This document shows positions 1 to 9,198 of a DNA stretch of 39,330 nt, piece by piece. The DNA lies in NCBI GenBank assembly GCA_022764085.1, contig JALERP010000139.1, positions 1 to 39,330 of the forward strand, read 5' to 3'. The notes beneath the pieces are model-generated. The model made no database searches and was not told the DNA's origin. It saw only the letters and a program-made list of their open reading frames with translations. How positions within the stretch are numbered: position 1 is the stretch's first letter; each line of letters starts with the position of its first letter. Position numbers and translations under genes: made by a program. This stretch comes from Prevotella sp. Its GTDB lineage: Bacteria > Bacteroidota > Bacteroidia > Bacteroidales > Bacteroidaceae.

Positions 1-168
1 ATTCACAAGATAACCCGTGATGATAAGGAATGCCGGCATGAAGAAAGTAAACGCCGCCGTTTTTGCCGAAGGATACAGTTCGCCAAGACTGACGATATGC
101 ACAAGTATCACTATGCACATCAACACACTACGAACAAAGTCTATCTCTGTAATTTTCTTATTGCTCAT
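1..168 (-). CDS. Acyltransferase family 3-like membrane protein, N-terminal 56 aa, truncated by window edge
   Basis: Reverse complement from 168 reads MSNKKITEIDFVRSVLMCIVILVHIVSLGELYPSAKTAAFTFFMPAFLIITGYLVN with no stop to the edge. D-x-x-R plus hydrophobic H-containing TM1 and FFMPAF..TGY are typical of acyltransferase-3 proteins. Absent from the ORF track because no stop lies inside the window. Confidence 0.72.
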   Translation of the reverse strand, partial: MSNKKITEIDFVRSVLMCIVILVHIVSLGELYPSAKTAAFTFFMPAFLIITGYLVN

Positions 169-217
169 TTCTGTTTCGTATTTAGCATCATATTACGCTT
201 ATTCCATAAAGAGGGTT

Positions 218-225
218 CAAAGATA
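218..225 (-). promoter_or_regulatory. Bacteroidetes -7-like box TATCTTTG upstream of the acyltransferase-like CDS
   Basis: Minus strand TATCTTTG matches TAnnTTTG; a weak -33-like TTTC lies 19 bp further upstream. Confidence 0.45.
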
Positions 226-404
226 CGAATAATAATCCGAATACGAAAATAATACAATGGAAAACTTGACCTATACATATAAAAAAGGTTTCTTTTGTCC
301 TCTACACCCTGATTTTATTACCAATATACAACAAACCTAAATGTATTAAATTATCTACGGATGAACTTATGAAGACAAAAGAAAACCTTTAATGTTACCC
401 TTTA

Positions 405-3400
405 TTATCTACAAATCTTTTTCGCATTACCGTTAATTACCTTTATATATATGCCAGGGAATGACGGGGTTGCCACCCTGCGGCCGTCAACAGTGAACAA
501 ACTGCCGGATATGGCTCCTTCGGATGACACACGGTCAATGCCTGTGAGGGAAGTCATAGGCAACATTACACCATCCCATGACTCAATTGTCGGAACATTG
601 TCAATACTCTTGATATAAGCTGAGAAATCTGACATCTTTGCACGGTCTTCACGATTGTCTGAATCCTGCACTACCCAAGCGCCGTTTCTCAGCACAACAC
701 TGTTCTTGGGTGCTGTGGCGGAAGTGATGAACAGGCCTAAAAGACCATTCTCGCCGTTGACGCGCTTGTCAACCTTTGCGCCACTTTCGAGTATCACTGC
801 CTCCTCGTGGTCGGAATATATCACACAAGGCTTGCCTGCCTCTATGCCGTATATCTCCTCAAGGCATATCGCTCCTGTAGCGAGACGGCCTGCTATCTGA
901 TACAACTTCACGCCCTCGGTTGGCTTCGCATCGTATGGCAGACAGATGGTTGACCATCCTGAGTCATCCACCTTGCAATGATATACAGGAATATGACACA
1001 GAGCGAAGTCGGTCACATTCCACGAACCCTCACGCCCGTCGCCACTGCCTTTCTGCTCGCCATAAGGTTTCCAGGCGTTAGCAGTTGCGCCGTTGCGGGA
1101 TGATGAGAAACCGATGGTCAGGGCGTCACGCTCATTTACATATACGGGACGAGTTGTGAGCGTCTCCCATTTCCCGTCATTCGCGAACAACGCTACGTCA
1201 AAACGGTCGGTAGAAAGTATGGGCGAAGATATGCTGTCACCATTGTGCAGGATATATGCGTGCTGGTCACTGATGCAACCATGATGGGTGGCAGCCTTAC
1301 ACCTGAGCACATACAAACCATGGGCGAGATAGTCGCCGCTTGTGTTCTTCTGTATGTCCTGGGTTATTGCCATCGTCTTGTCTGTGCGGTCTTCCCCGTC
1401 ATTGTCTGTCCACAATGCCGACCAGAATGTCATGTCATCCTGAGCGTCCACCTTCTGCGAGCCGGAAGAATAAGTACCTGACTTCTTCCATACTATTGAC
1501 TGTTGGGCGAACGAAGGATATTGAATCATCTGAACTTCGGAGAACGGAAGCCACGTAGCCACCATATCCTTAAGAGCAAGAACCTCATTGACGTAATCGG
1601 CTGCTGAGGATGTCTTCTCTATCCTTGCCAAAGCCTCACCTATCTCTGCCGTACCTTCAAGCCCCTCTGCCGACACAGCTGCATATACTGTAGATACAGA
1701 ATCAACATAGTTCTTTAGGCGGATGGCCTCTGTGATGTTATTGACGGTGGTAGTGAGCATCGAGAGCGACTGCTCGTCATCTGTGGCGGTTGACAACACA
1801 GAGCTGAGTTCGTCGTTGAGCGAAGGTATGCCGGTGTTATATTTCAGCAGCATTTCCGCACGTGCCTTCTCTGCCTTGACGCCGTCAGCCACAGCTTCAG
1901 CCTTGTTGTCAAACAGGCGCGAGATACTGAGCTGGTCGAAGCATGCCTTTGCACCGAGATAACGGAAGGAAAGCATTGCCTTGGAATATGTGCCTGTATT
2001 GAACTTCTTGTCATACTTTGTCCAGATGGAATAGTTGGACATGCTTGCCACAACCTCGTCTTCGTTTGTACCGTCGGTTGTAAGGCTCAGCTTGTTATTT
2101 GTCATACCGTCGTAGATGGATGCAGCCGAATAGTAGTAGTCTGCTCCGGGAACGACATCTACTATAGTCTTCAGCGAACCGACCTTGTCAGCTGCCTCAT
2201 GCGAATATGCCTGCAGATAGGTCTTGCCGTCATATCCTCCATTGTCAAACACCTGGAAATGCGGCAGTGAGAGTTCGCCTCCCTCGCCGTTTGTCCATCC
2301 CATAGTGCCAAAGTCGAAGTCGCCGTTGGGCAAGATGTTTCCACCTATATAATATATATTGCCGTCGATAGACACTGCATCGCCGGCAGCGAGACTTGCG
2401 GGCACAGCCTTTGCGGTCTTTGCCGTGTAGTAGTCCTTGCCGTCGGCATATACGACATGTACCCTGTACTCCGCACCGTAGAAGGTCTCGGTGTCCTCAT
2501 ACATGTAGTCGGCCTCATCCTCCTCTAAGTCAATCTCCACAAGAGTCTGCCATGGCTTTCCTGTCTCACGTCGCTCGATGGTCATGCTCTTGTTGTATTC
2601 GCCATTTTTCTCATGCCAGCGCAACACCGACACACCCTTTGCGGCGTCATATACGCAGGACAGGTTGTATGGCGCACCCTTTGCCTTTGGAATGCGTGGC
2701 ACATAGTCGTACTTGCGGTTATATCCCACCTTTCCCTCAAGGGCGGCATAGTTCTTGCCTGCTTCAGTAAGCTGACCGTTGAGATACAGTTTGGAGCGGT
2801 CAGCCTCTGAGTTCCAGAACGAATAACGCTCAATAAAGTCATATCCGTCCATCAGTTCGCAGAGTTCTTTCACCATGGCTGCATTCTGTGACATGGCGTC
2901 TGCGTCGGAAAGTGATGGATTAAACACACCGTTGCGGTTCCACGATGCACCCCAGCACCACTCAGAAATCCATATCGGGCGATGATACTTGTCATACCAT
3001 CCCGGCAGACCGTAGAAACTGCCTGACGGCCAATATGAATGCACGTCGAGCACATCACAACGCCAACCGCGGGCATCTATGGAGTCCATAAACTCCTTCA
3101 GCCAGCCAAGACTACCGTCGTGCGACGATGGCGAGCAGAGGCGCATACCCGTAGCCATGTGCTGTTCCCAGTTAGCCAACACCGTAGCCACCGACTGCGG
3201 ATGGTCGTCGGCAGAGTTGCCTGGCTCGTTGTTGGTCTTCATCGTCGGGGATGAAGTGGTGTAGTTTGTCTTTGCACAGTCGGCGATGGCAGGCCATCCC
3301 TCATAGATATGATGTGGCACGCACTCGCGGTCGATGCCCGTGTCCTCGCCAAGTCCAAACGAGTAGCACCATGTTGAACCCAGCGCATTGTTTGACTCTG

Positions 3401-4070
3401 ACCTTGTGTCGTTGGCAAGTCCTTTCTTTCCTGCATCGTTCCACTTGAAGATACGGTAGGACGAGATGCTGCGGTCGAGTATTGCAGGCATCTCGGCAAA
3501 CTCAAGGTCTTCGTTGTCGGCTATGAAACAGCGGTTGTAGCCATATCCTCCGGCACGTGTAGAGAAGGTCACCATATATCCACGCTTGAGCTTGAAGCTG
3601 CGAATCTTGTTGTTGAGCTTTGCCTCTGTGAGGGTATTCATGAATCCTCCGTTGTGCTCCAGTCCGAAGTCATTCACCGCAGTACCAGTGAAGTTTGTGC
3701 CACTATATACCGTCAGCGGTTTGATATCCTTGGAATACGGAAGGAGAATGGAGCCACGGTTGTAAATCTTCACCTGACAGGTGGAGTTGTTCACGGCAGC
3801 AGCACCGTTAATCTTGATATACTTCAGATAGGCAAGAAGTTTCGACGGCTTGACATTGTCGAATATGAGTACTGCATGGTCGGTGGCTGTTATGTCTATA
3901 CTGCCGTCAGCTGTAAAAGGCACCGTACCCGTGATATGGTAATCCACATCATCGGCAACAGTCACTGCTGACGTGACCTGGTCAACGGCGGTGGAAGTGT
4001 TGGCTCCCACCGCCTGACCGGCCGTCAGTAATGTGATTAATGAAAATGCGATCTTTTTCAGCGTTTTCAT
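405..4070 (-). CDS. Secreted glycoside hydrolase, clan GH-A-like (Asl1/GH128-like catalytic core), with CBM-like region and C-terminal sorting-like tail
   Basis: 1221 aa with signal peptide. Putative acid/base 'TNNEPGN' and nucleophile 'PIWISEWCWGASWN'; 'LDVHSYWPSG'. Jelly-roll-like 'NGDFDFGTMGWTNGEGG' region. C-terminus 'LFTVDGRRVATPSFPGIYIKVINGNAKKICR'. Confidence 0.7.
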   Translation of the reverse strand: MKTLKKIAFSLITLLTAGQAVGANTSTAVDQVTSAVTVADDVDYHITGTVPFTADGSIDITATDHAVLIFDNVKPSKLLAYLKYIKINGAAAVNNSTCQVKIYNRGSILLPYSKDIKPLTVYSGTNFTGTAVNDFGLEHNGGFMNTLTEAKLNNKIRSFKLKRGYMVTFSTRAGGYGYNRCFIADNEDLEFAEMPAILDRSISSYRIFKWNDAGKKGLANDTRSESNNALGSTWCYSFGLGEDTGIDRECVPHHIYEGWPAIADCAKTNYTTSSPTMKTNNEPGNSADDHPQSVATVLANWEQHMATGMRLCSPSSHDGSLGWLKEFMDSIDARGWRCDVLDVHSYWPSGSFYGLPGWYDKYHRPIWISEWCWGASWNRNGVFNPSLSDADAMSQNAAMVKELCELMDGYDFIERYSFWNSEADRSKLYLNGQLTEAGKNYAALEGKVGYNRKYDYVPRIPKAKGAPYNLSCVYDAAKGVSVLRWHEKNGEYNKSMTIERRETGKPWQTLVEIDLEEDEADYMYEDTETFYGAEYRVHVVYADGKDYYTAKTAKAVPASLAAGDAVSIDGNIYYIGGNILPNGDFDFGTMGWTNGEGGELSLPHFQVFDNGGYDGKTYLQAYSHEAADKVGSLKTIVDVVPGADYYYSAASIYDGMTNNKLSLTTDGTNEDEVVASMSNYSIWTKYDKKFNTGTYSKAMLSFRYLGAKACFDQLSISRLFDNKAEAVADGVKAEKARAEMLLKYNTGIPSLNDELSSVLSTATDDEQSLSMLTTTVNNITEAIRLKNYVDSVSTVYAAVSAEGLEGTAEIGEALARIEKTSSAADYVNEVLALKDMVATWLPFSEVQMIQYPSFAQQSIVWKKSGTYSSGSQKVDAQDDMTFWSALWTDNDGEDRTDKTMAITQDIQKNTSGDYLAHGLYVLRCKAATHHGCISDQHAYILHNGDSISSPILSTDRFDVALFANDGKWETLTTRPVYVNERDALTIGFSSSRNGATANAWKPYGEQKGSGDGREGSWNVTDFALCHIPVYHCKVDDSGWSTICLPYDAKPTEGVKLYQIAGRLATGAICLEEIYGIEAGKPCVIYSDHEEAVILESGAKVDKRVNGENGLLGLFITSATAPKNSVVLRNGAWVVQDSDNREDRAKMSDFSAYIKSIDNVPTIESWDGVMLPMTSLTGIDRVSSEGAISGSLFTVDGRRVATPSFPGIYIKVINGNAKKICR

Positions 4071-4090
4071 AAGCTTAACATCTTAAATCT

Positions 4091-5857
4091 CTATTTCAAA
4101 CCGATTTTGCCTCCCCACGACAGGAACCAGTTGTTCATATCGTTGAGGTCAGACTTAATCTCGCCTCTCACCTCAGCAGCCTTGTCGGCACCGCGGCGGT
4201 TATAAATCCTGTCGGCGAGATAACTCGGGTCATTACGACGGATGGCTACTCGCATCAGGTCATAATAGCGTGTTCCCTCGAAGGCAAACTCCAACGCACC
4301 TTCATCCACAATCATGTCCTCCACCTTGCTAATCTGATAGTCGAGCAGGGCCTGGCCTGTGAGTGTCGGGTCGTCGGGCATCAGATAGTACTTGTTGCAC
4401 TGGCTCCAACCTGAGCCGCGCGAGTGCAGACCGATGGTGTTGAACTCCTGGTTGGGCATTGTCAGATTGCACACAAGATAACCATTGGTTGTACTTGAGG
4501 GGAAGTTGAACTGTCTTACGAATGCCGAGTCGGAGGCATTGGTGCAATAAGGCAGCACGTCGCGCTCAATCACATTGTTGTTTACACCCTCGGAGAGAAT
4601 CTCATAGGCAAAGTGTGGATATCCGGCACGGTTGAGAGCCTCGGCAAGGCGCAGATAAACCATTGAGCGGCGATAGACATGGATGTTACGGGTTCTGAAC
4701 TTGTAAATCGTCTGGTCGGTAACGGTATTGCCGTTATACACTCTCTCGCGTGAGTTCCAGCAGTTCATAAGACGCAGGTCACCGGCACGTCCAAGTGAAA
4801 GGTTTGAAGGAGCGTATATGGTGTCCCTGCCGTTGTTCATCACTTGGCAATACACCTGTGAGCCTGAGAGGTTCTTCAGCGACTGCGACGGCACGAGGCT
4901 CACCTTGTAGTTGTTGTCCTCGCTACTGTTGTAGATATTGCGCAGCTGGCTGTAGTTACCGTCAGATGGAATCGAGTCGCCGGCAATCATAGAGATGTTC
5001 TCACGGCCGTCAGTGTATCTCTCATTTGAAAACCAGCCTGACCAACTATCCTGATAACCGTTCCAGTCGGTTCCCATCCATGAACAACGTGATGAACCGA
5101 TCGGGAATACAGTGTTACCGCCGTTGGCAGTGGAGATATACCTATAGTATGAGAGTGCGGCATCCTTGTAGTTGCCTGCCCAGAGGTTCAGGTCGCCCAT
5201 CAGCAGATAGATGGGGAAATAGAGCAGACGCGAGTCAGTGATACCGATGTCGCCGAGCGACGGCTTTGGCACGTCTGCGTATGGTGCGATGTCATTCACA
5301 AGCCAGTTGCAGAGGTCCTTTATGTCCTTTGTCTCATACTGTGCGTCAGCCTGGTCCTTGGTGGTGATAGGTTCTGTGACAAACGGCACCTTGCCATAGT
5401 TGATGGCAAGCTGCAGGTAGGTCCATGCACGGTAGGCCTTGGCAGCGGCATACTCCTTGATGAAGAGCTGGTTGTTGCTGCTGTTGCGGATGACGGTGTC
5501 AGCCTTGGCGAGATACAGGTTGCAGTTGTTGATTACCGCATAGTAGTCCTTGGGACTGTTATACTTGTTATCGTCGCTTATGTTGAACTGCGCCAGTTGT
5601 CTAAGGTCGGCATTGGCAGCATTTGTCACATCCACGAGGTCTCCCCTCACCTCTCCCAACAGGACGGTGCGGTCGCCGAGAGCCTGCATCTTCAGCATTA
5701 TGCCTGTGAGCGAGAATATTGAGTCGGATGCCCTGTCAATGTGCATGTCATCGGTGAAGATGACATGCTTTGACTCCTGGTCGAAGAAATCACTACACGA
5801 AGAGAACATCATCGAAGCGGTGGCGAGAGCACCGCAAAGAATATATTTTGCTTTCAT
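4091..5857 (-). CDS. SusD/RagB family outer-membrane glycan-binding lipoprotein (pair B)
   Basis: 588 aa. Lipobox-like 'MMFSSCSDFFDQ'; SusD-like 'AAAKAYRAWTYLQLAINYGKVPFVTEPI' and 'EFAFEGTRYYDLMRVAIRRNDP'. Directly downstream of a SusC gene. Confidence 0.95.
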   Translation of the reverse strand: MKAKYILCGALATASMMFSSCSDFFDQESKHVIFTDDMHIDRASDSIFSLTGIMLKMQALGDRTVLLGEVRGDLVDVTNAANADLRQLAQFNISDDNKYNSPKDYYAVINNCNLYLAKADTVIRNSSNNQLFIKEYAAAKAYRAWTYLQLAINYGKVPFVTEPITTKDQADAQYETKDIKDLCNWLVNDIAPYADVPKPSLGDIGITDSRLLYFPIYLLMGDLNLWAGNYKDAALSYYRYISTANGGNTVFPIGSSRCSWMGTDWNGYQDSWSGWFSNERYTDGRENISMIAGDSIPSDGNYSQLRNIYNSSEDNNYKVSLVPSQSLKNLSGSQVYCQVMNNGRDTIYAPSNLSLGRAGDLRLMNCWNSRERVYNGNTVTDQTIYKFRTRNIHVYRRSMVYLRLAEALNRAGYPHFAYEILSEGVNNNVIERDVLPYCTNASDSAFVRQFNFPSSTTNGYLVCNLTMPNQEFNTIGLHSRGSGWSQCNKYYLMPDDPTLTGQALLDYQISKVEDMIVDEGALEFAFEGTRYYDLMRVAIRRNDPSYLADRIYNRRGADKAAEVRGEIKSDLNDMNNWFLSWGGKIGLK

Positions 5858-5881
5858 ATCGTCGTTGATATTTATGTTACG

Positions 5882-8800
5882 TTACAAATTGATTTTCACA
5901 CCTGCCGAGAAGCTGCGGCTCTGTGGCAGACTACCAAGGTCAACTCCCTGTCCGATTACTGATGTGGTGGAAGACAACTCGGGGTCGGAGCCTAAGTACT
6001 TGCTGATGGTGAAGAGGTTGTTTGCCTGTACCCAGAACTCCAATCCCTGGATGAATGTGGAATTCATCGGCAGGTTGTAGCTCAGTGTCACGGTCTTCAG
6101 GCGCAGATAAGAACCATCCTCTATCCAGCGGTCGCTGAAACGTGAGTTGCCCATAGGGTCCTGGAACGTGAGCTTCGGAACTGATGTCACCTGTCCCTCT
6201 GCCTGCCAGCGGCTGAGCATGTTGGTAGTCTGGTTCATGAAGCGACTGCCGCCTTCGAGCTGTGAGCGCATGTAGTTATACACGTCGTTGCCGAGGCTAT
6301 AGTTGAAGTTCACGTCAAGCTTAAGGTTCTTGTATGACAATGACGTACTGATATTTCCGTAGATATCGGGATTCGGGTCACCGATTATCATACGGTCCTT
6401 CTCGTTGATTTCGTGATTGCCATCCATATCCTCAAATATCATGTCACCTGCACCGAAGTAGTGCTTTGTCACGCCATTGTCATCGAGTATGTAGAGTCCT
6501 GACTGTTCAGCCTCCTCGGTAGTGGCGAACACACCCTTGGTCTTGTAGCCATAGAAGAGGTTGGCAGCCTGCCCGATCTCTGAGCGGATAGTGGCACCAT
6601 AGTACTCGTTATCGAAGTGTGTGCGGTTGTCGGGCAATTCGGTAATCTTGTTCTTGTAGTGACCTACACTTGCGCCCAACTGCCAGTTCCAGTTCCTGGT
6701 AGAGACGAGCTTCACACTTGCAGCCACGTCGAAACCGGTGTTCTCGAGCTTACCGCCGTTTGACCAGTTTGTGTCAAGTCCTGAGATGAAGTTGAGGCTC
6801 TGCAGTGTGAGCAGGTCGCTTGTCCAGCTCTTGTATGCGTTTACCGAGAGGTTCACGCGGTTGTTGAAGAGGTTGGCGTCGATACCGATGTTGGCGCGGC
6901 GTGTTGTCTCCCACTTAATCTCGGTGTTGCCGATACCGTCGAGTGTAAGGGCTGAGAGTGCGTGGAGGAAGAGCTTCGAGCGCATGTAACTGCGTGCTGC
7001 ATAGTAGTCGATGTCGTCATTACCGCTCACGTCATATCCGGCAGTGAGACGCAGATAGTTGACGATGTTCGACTTTGCGAGCCAAGGCTCGTTGGTCAGC
7101 ACCCATGATGCCTGCACTGCGGGGAACAGACCCCAAGATGCACCGAACACCTTAAGCCCGTCGGCGTCCTCACCGAAGCGTGAAGAGCCCTCGGCCGTGA
7201 GGTTTGCCTGCAGGAAGTATTTGCCCATATAGTCATAGTTTGCCTGGGCATACCATGCTATTGAGTTCCAGTTGTCACTTGTTCCGAACGAGTTGGCATT
7301 CATAAGGCTTGAGCTCATGAACGGGGTCTTGTCGCTACCGGTGTTGTAACCCAGCTGGCTGTTGAGCGTATATGTCTCCCACATCACCCTTGCACCGCCG
7401 AACACGCTGATATTGTGTGCGTCATAGCGGTTGTGCCAGTCGATGCGAGTATCGCTCATCACAGAGTTCTGCTTTGAGAAGAGCGAGCGCACCTCGTTGG
7501 TACGGTATCCGTTGACGGCTGTCACATAGTACTCGGGCACACCGTTGATTGGTATGTAATACTTCTCGTTGGTGTTCACCAAGCTGTAGCTGAAGTGCTC
7601 GCTGATGGTGAGGTTGTCGTTCACCTTGAACTTTGGGGTAACGGCAAGGTTAAGCAGTGAGTTCTCAAAGCGGTTCTTGTTCTCTGCCTCTCCATACTCG
7701 TTGAGGGCTACAGGGTTGGCAAGACGCCAGTTGTAGTTGGCGTAGTTTGCCATAGCCTCGTTGAGGTAGCTCTCTGGCTCGATGTCGAAGTGTGAGTCAG
7801 AGATTACACCATAACCATAGGCATAAGGACTGAGGAACGGGGCCTTCACATATCCGAGGAATGCCGGCGATGTAGGAGTTCCCTCGTCATAACCCGAAGG
7901 AGCGGCGTCATCACGGATATTACGTGTGAGGTTGGAGAACGAAGCATCGAAGCGTACCGACAGGTTTTTGAGCAAATTGATGTCGGTGTTGAATCGGATA
8001 TTCAGTCGTCCCATGTTGTTGTACTCAAGCGTGCTCTGTGCATTGGTGTAACCTACGGAGAGATCGTAGGTAGCCACGTTGTCACCTCCCTCAACATTGA
8101 TACCATAGCTCTGGGTCAATGCGGTACGATACAGCATATCCTTCCAGTCGGTATTGTTGTGGTACTGCTTGTAATAGTAGTAGTTGGGGTCGGCATTGAG
8201 GAACTTGAACTCACGTATCTTGGTGTCGGTGGTCTTGAGCATCTCGGATGCGTAGCCACGATACTGCTCGGCATCCATCATGTCGATGAACTTGGGCAGC
8301 TGGGTGACACCGGCGGAAACTGTCGCAGATATACGTGTTGCCATACTCTTGCAACGGCGTGTCTCGATGACGATAACGCCATTGGCACCCTTGGCGCCGT
8401 AGAGGGCTGTACCGTTGCGCAGCACTGTCACTTTCTCAATGTCAGCAGGGCTGATGTTGGAAAGAATATCATTCACGAAACCATCGTGAATCATCGTTCT
8501 GCCATATTGCTGGTCAACGATTACACCATCAACGACAATCAGCGGCTGGGCGTTCACGTTCAGGGAGTTGAGACCCTGTATAAAGATATTTGAACCAATT
8601 CCCGGCATACCGTTGCGCTGCTGAGTATATGCGAACGCACCGAGCTGCTTCTGTATATCTTCCTTCACATTCACCGAGGGAGAGTAGTTGAAGTCTGTGG
8701 CAATCTTGGCGTTGCCTGTCTCCAGTTCCTTGGTGTATTCCGGTGTGAAGACAGTTGGATAGAGAGTGATTTCTCCCTGCTCCTCTCCATCAACCAAACC

Positions 8801-9166
8801 CTTAACCACACGGTTGTGCTTAGGTTCGGTGACAGTGATAGAGCTGGCGAACACAGGCACATCGAGTTTGAACGAACCGTCCTCTTCGGTCAATGCACTG
8901 TAACCATCCACACCCGAAGCTGCAACGATGGCACCAAAGACGGGTTTGTTGGCAGCGTCGGTGACACGACCATTGATGCTACGGACAGCATATCTCTTCT
9001 TCTTGGCAACAGGCTTTTTCTTTGCCGTCACAGTCACATCATCAGTTTCGTCTTCCTGGGCGAAACCGCTTGCAGGATAGGCAAGCATACCAATGCCGAT
9101 GGCACAGAAAAGGGTGCCTGCCTGTATGCGGATATGATTATATGATGTTATATTCTTGAATTTCAT
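5882..9166 (-). CDS. SusC/RagA TonB-linked outer-membrane protein (pair B)
   Basis: 1094 aa. N-terminal carboxypeptidase-regulatory-like domain 'INGRVTDAANKPVFGAIV'; plug 'QPLIVVDGVIVD', 'VLRNGTALYGAKGANGVIVIETRR'; C-terminal beta-barrel strand. Confidence 0.96.
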   Translation of the reverse strand: MKFKNITSYNHIRIQAGTLFCAIGIGMLAYPASGFAQEDETDDVTVTAKKKPVAKKKRYAVRSINGRVTDAANKPVFGAIVAASGVDGYSALTEEDGSFKLDVPVFASSITVTEPKHNRVVKGLVDGEEQGEITLYPTVFTPEYTKELETGNAKIATDFNYSPSVNVKEDIQKQLGAFAYTQQRNGMPGIGSNIFIQGLNSLNVNAQPLIVVDGVIVDQQYGRTMIHDGFVNDILSNISPADIEKVTVLRNGTALYGAKGANGVIVIETRRCKSMATRISATVSAGVTQLPKFIDMMDAEQYRGYASEMLKTTDTKIREFKFLNADPNYYYYKQYHNNTDWKDMLYRTALTQSYGINVEGGDNVATYDLSVGYTNAQSTLEYNNMGRLNIRFNTDINLLKNLSVRFDASFSNLTRNIRDDAAPSGYDEGTPTSPAFLGYVKAPFLSPYAYGYGVISDSHFDIEPESYLNEAMANYANYNWRLANPVALNEYGEAENKNRFENSLLNLAVTPKFKVNDNLTISEHFSYSLVNTNEKYYIPINGVPEYYVTAVNGYRTNEVRSLFSKQNSVMSDTRIDWHNRYDAHNISVFGGARVMWETYTLNSQLGYNTGSDKTPFMSSSLMNANSFGTSDNWNSIAWYAQANYDYMGKYFLQANLTAEGSSRFGEDADGLKVFGASWGLFPAVQASWVLTNEPWLAKSNIVNYLRLTAGYDVSGNDDIDYYAARSYMRSKLFLHALSALTLDGIGNTEIKWETTRRANIGIDANLFNNRVNLSVNAYKSWTSDLLTLQSLNFISGLDTNWSNGGKLENTGFDVAASVKLVSTRNWNWQLGASVGHYKNKITELPDNRTHFDNEYYGATIRSEIGQAANLFYGYKTKGVFATTEEAEQSGLYILDDNGVTKHYFGAGDMIFEDMDGNHEINEKDRMIIGDPNPDIYGNISTSLSYKNLKLDVNFNYSLGNDVYNYMRSQLEGGSRFMNQTTNMLSRWQAEGQVTSVPKLTFQDPMGNSRFSDRWIEDGSYLRLKTVTLSYNLPMNSTFIQGLEFWVQANNLFTISKYLGSDPELSSTTSVIGQGVDLGSLPQSRSFSAGVKINL

Positions 9167-9198
9167 ATTGCAGTTGTTTTAAATGATGAAACAGAGTA

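Noticed and set aside
17-232. 71-aa plus-strand ORF
   Set aside because: Overlaps, on the opposite strand, a better-supported acyltransferase-like reading frame truncated at the edge; no protein-like features.
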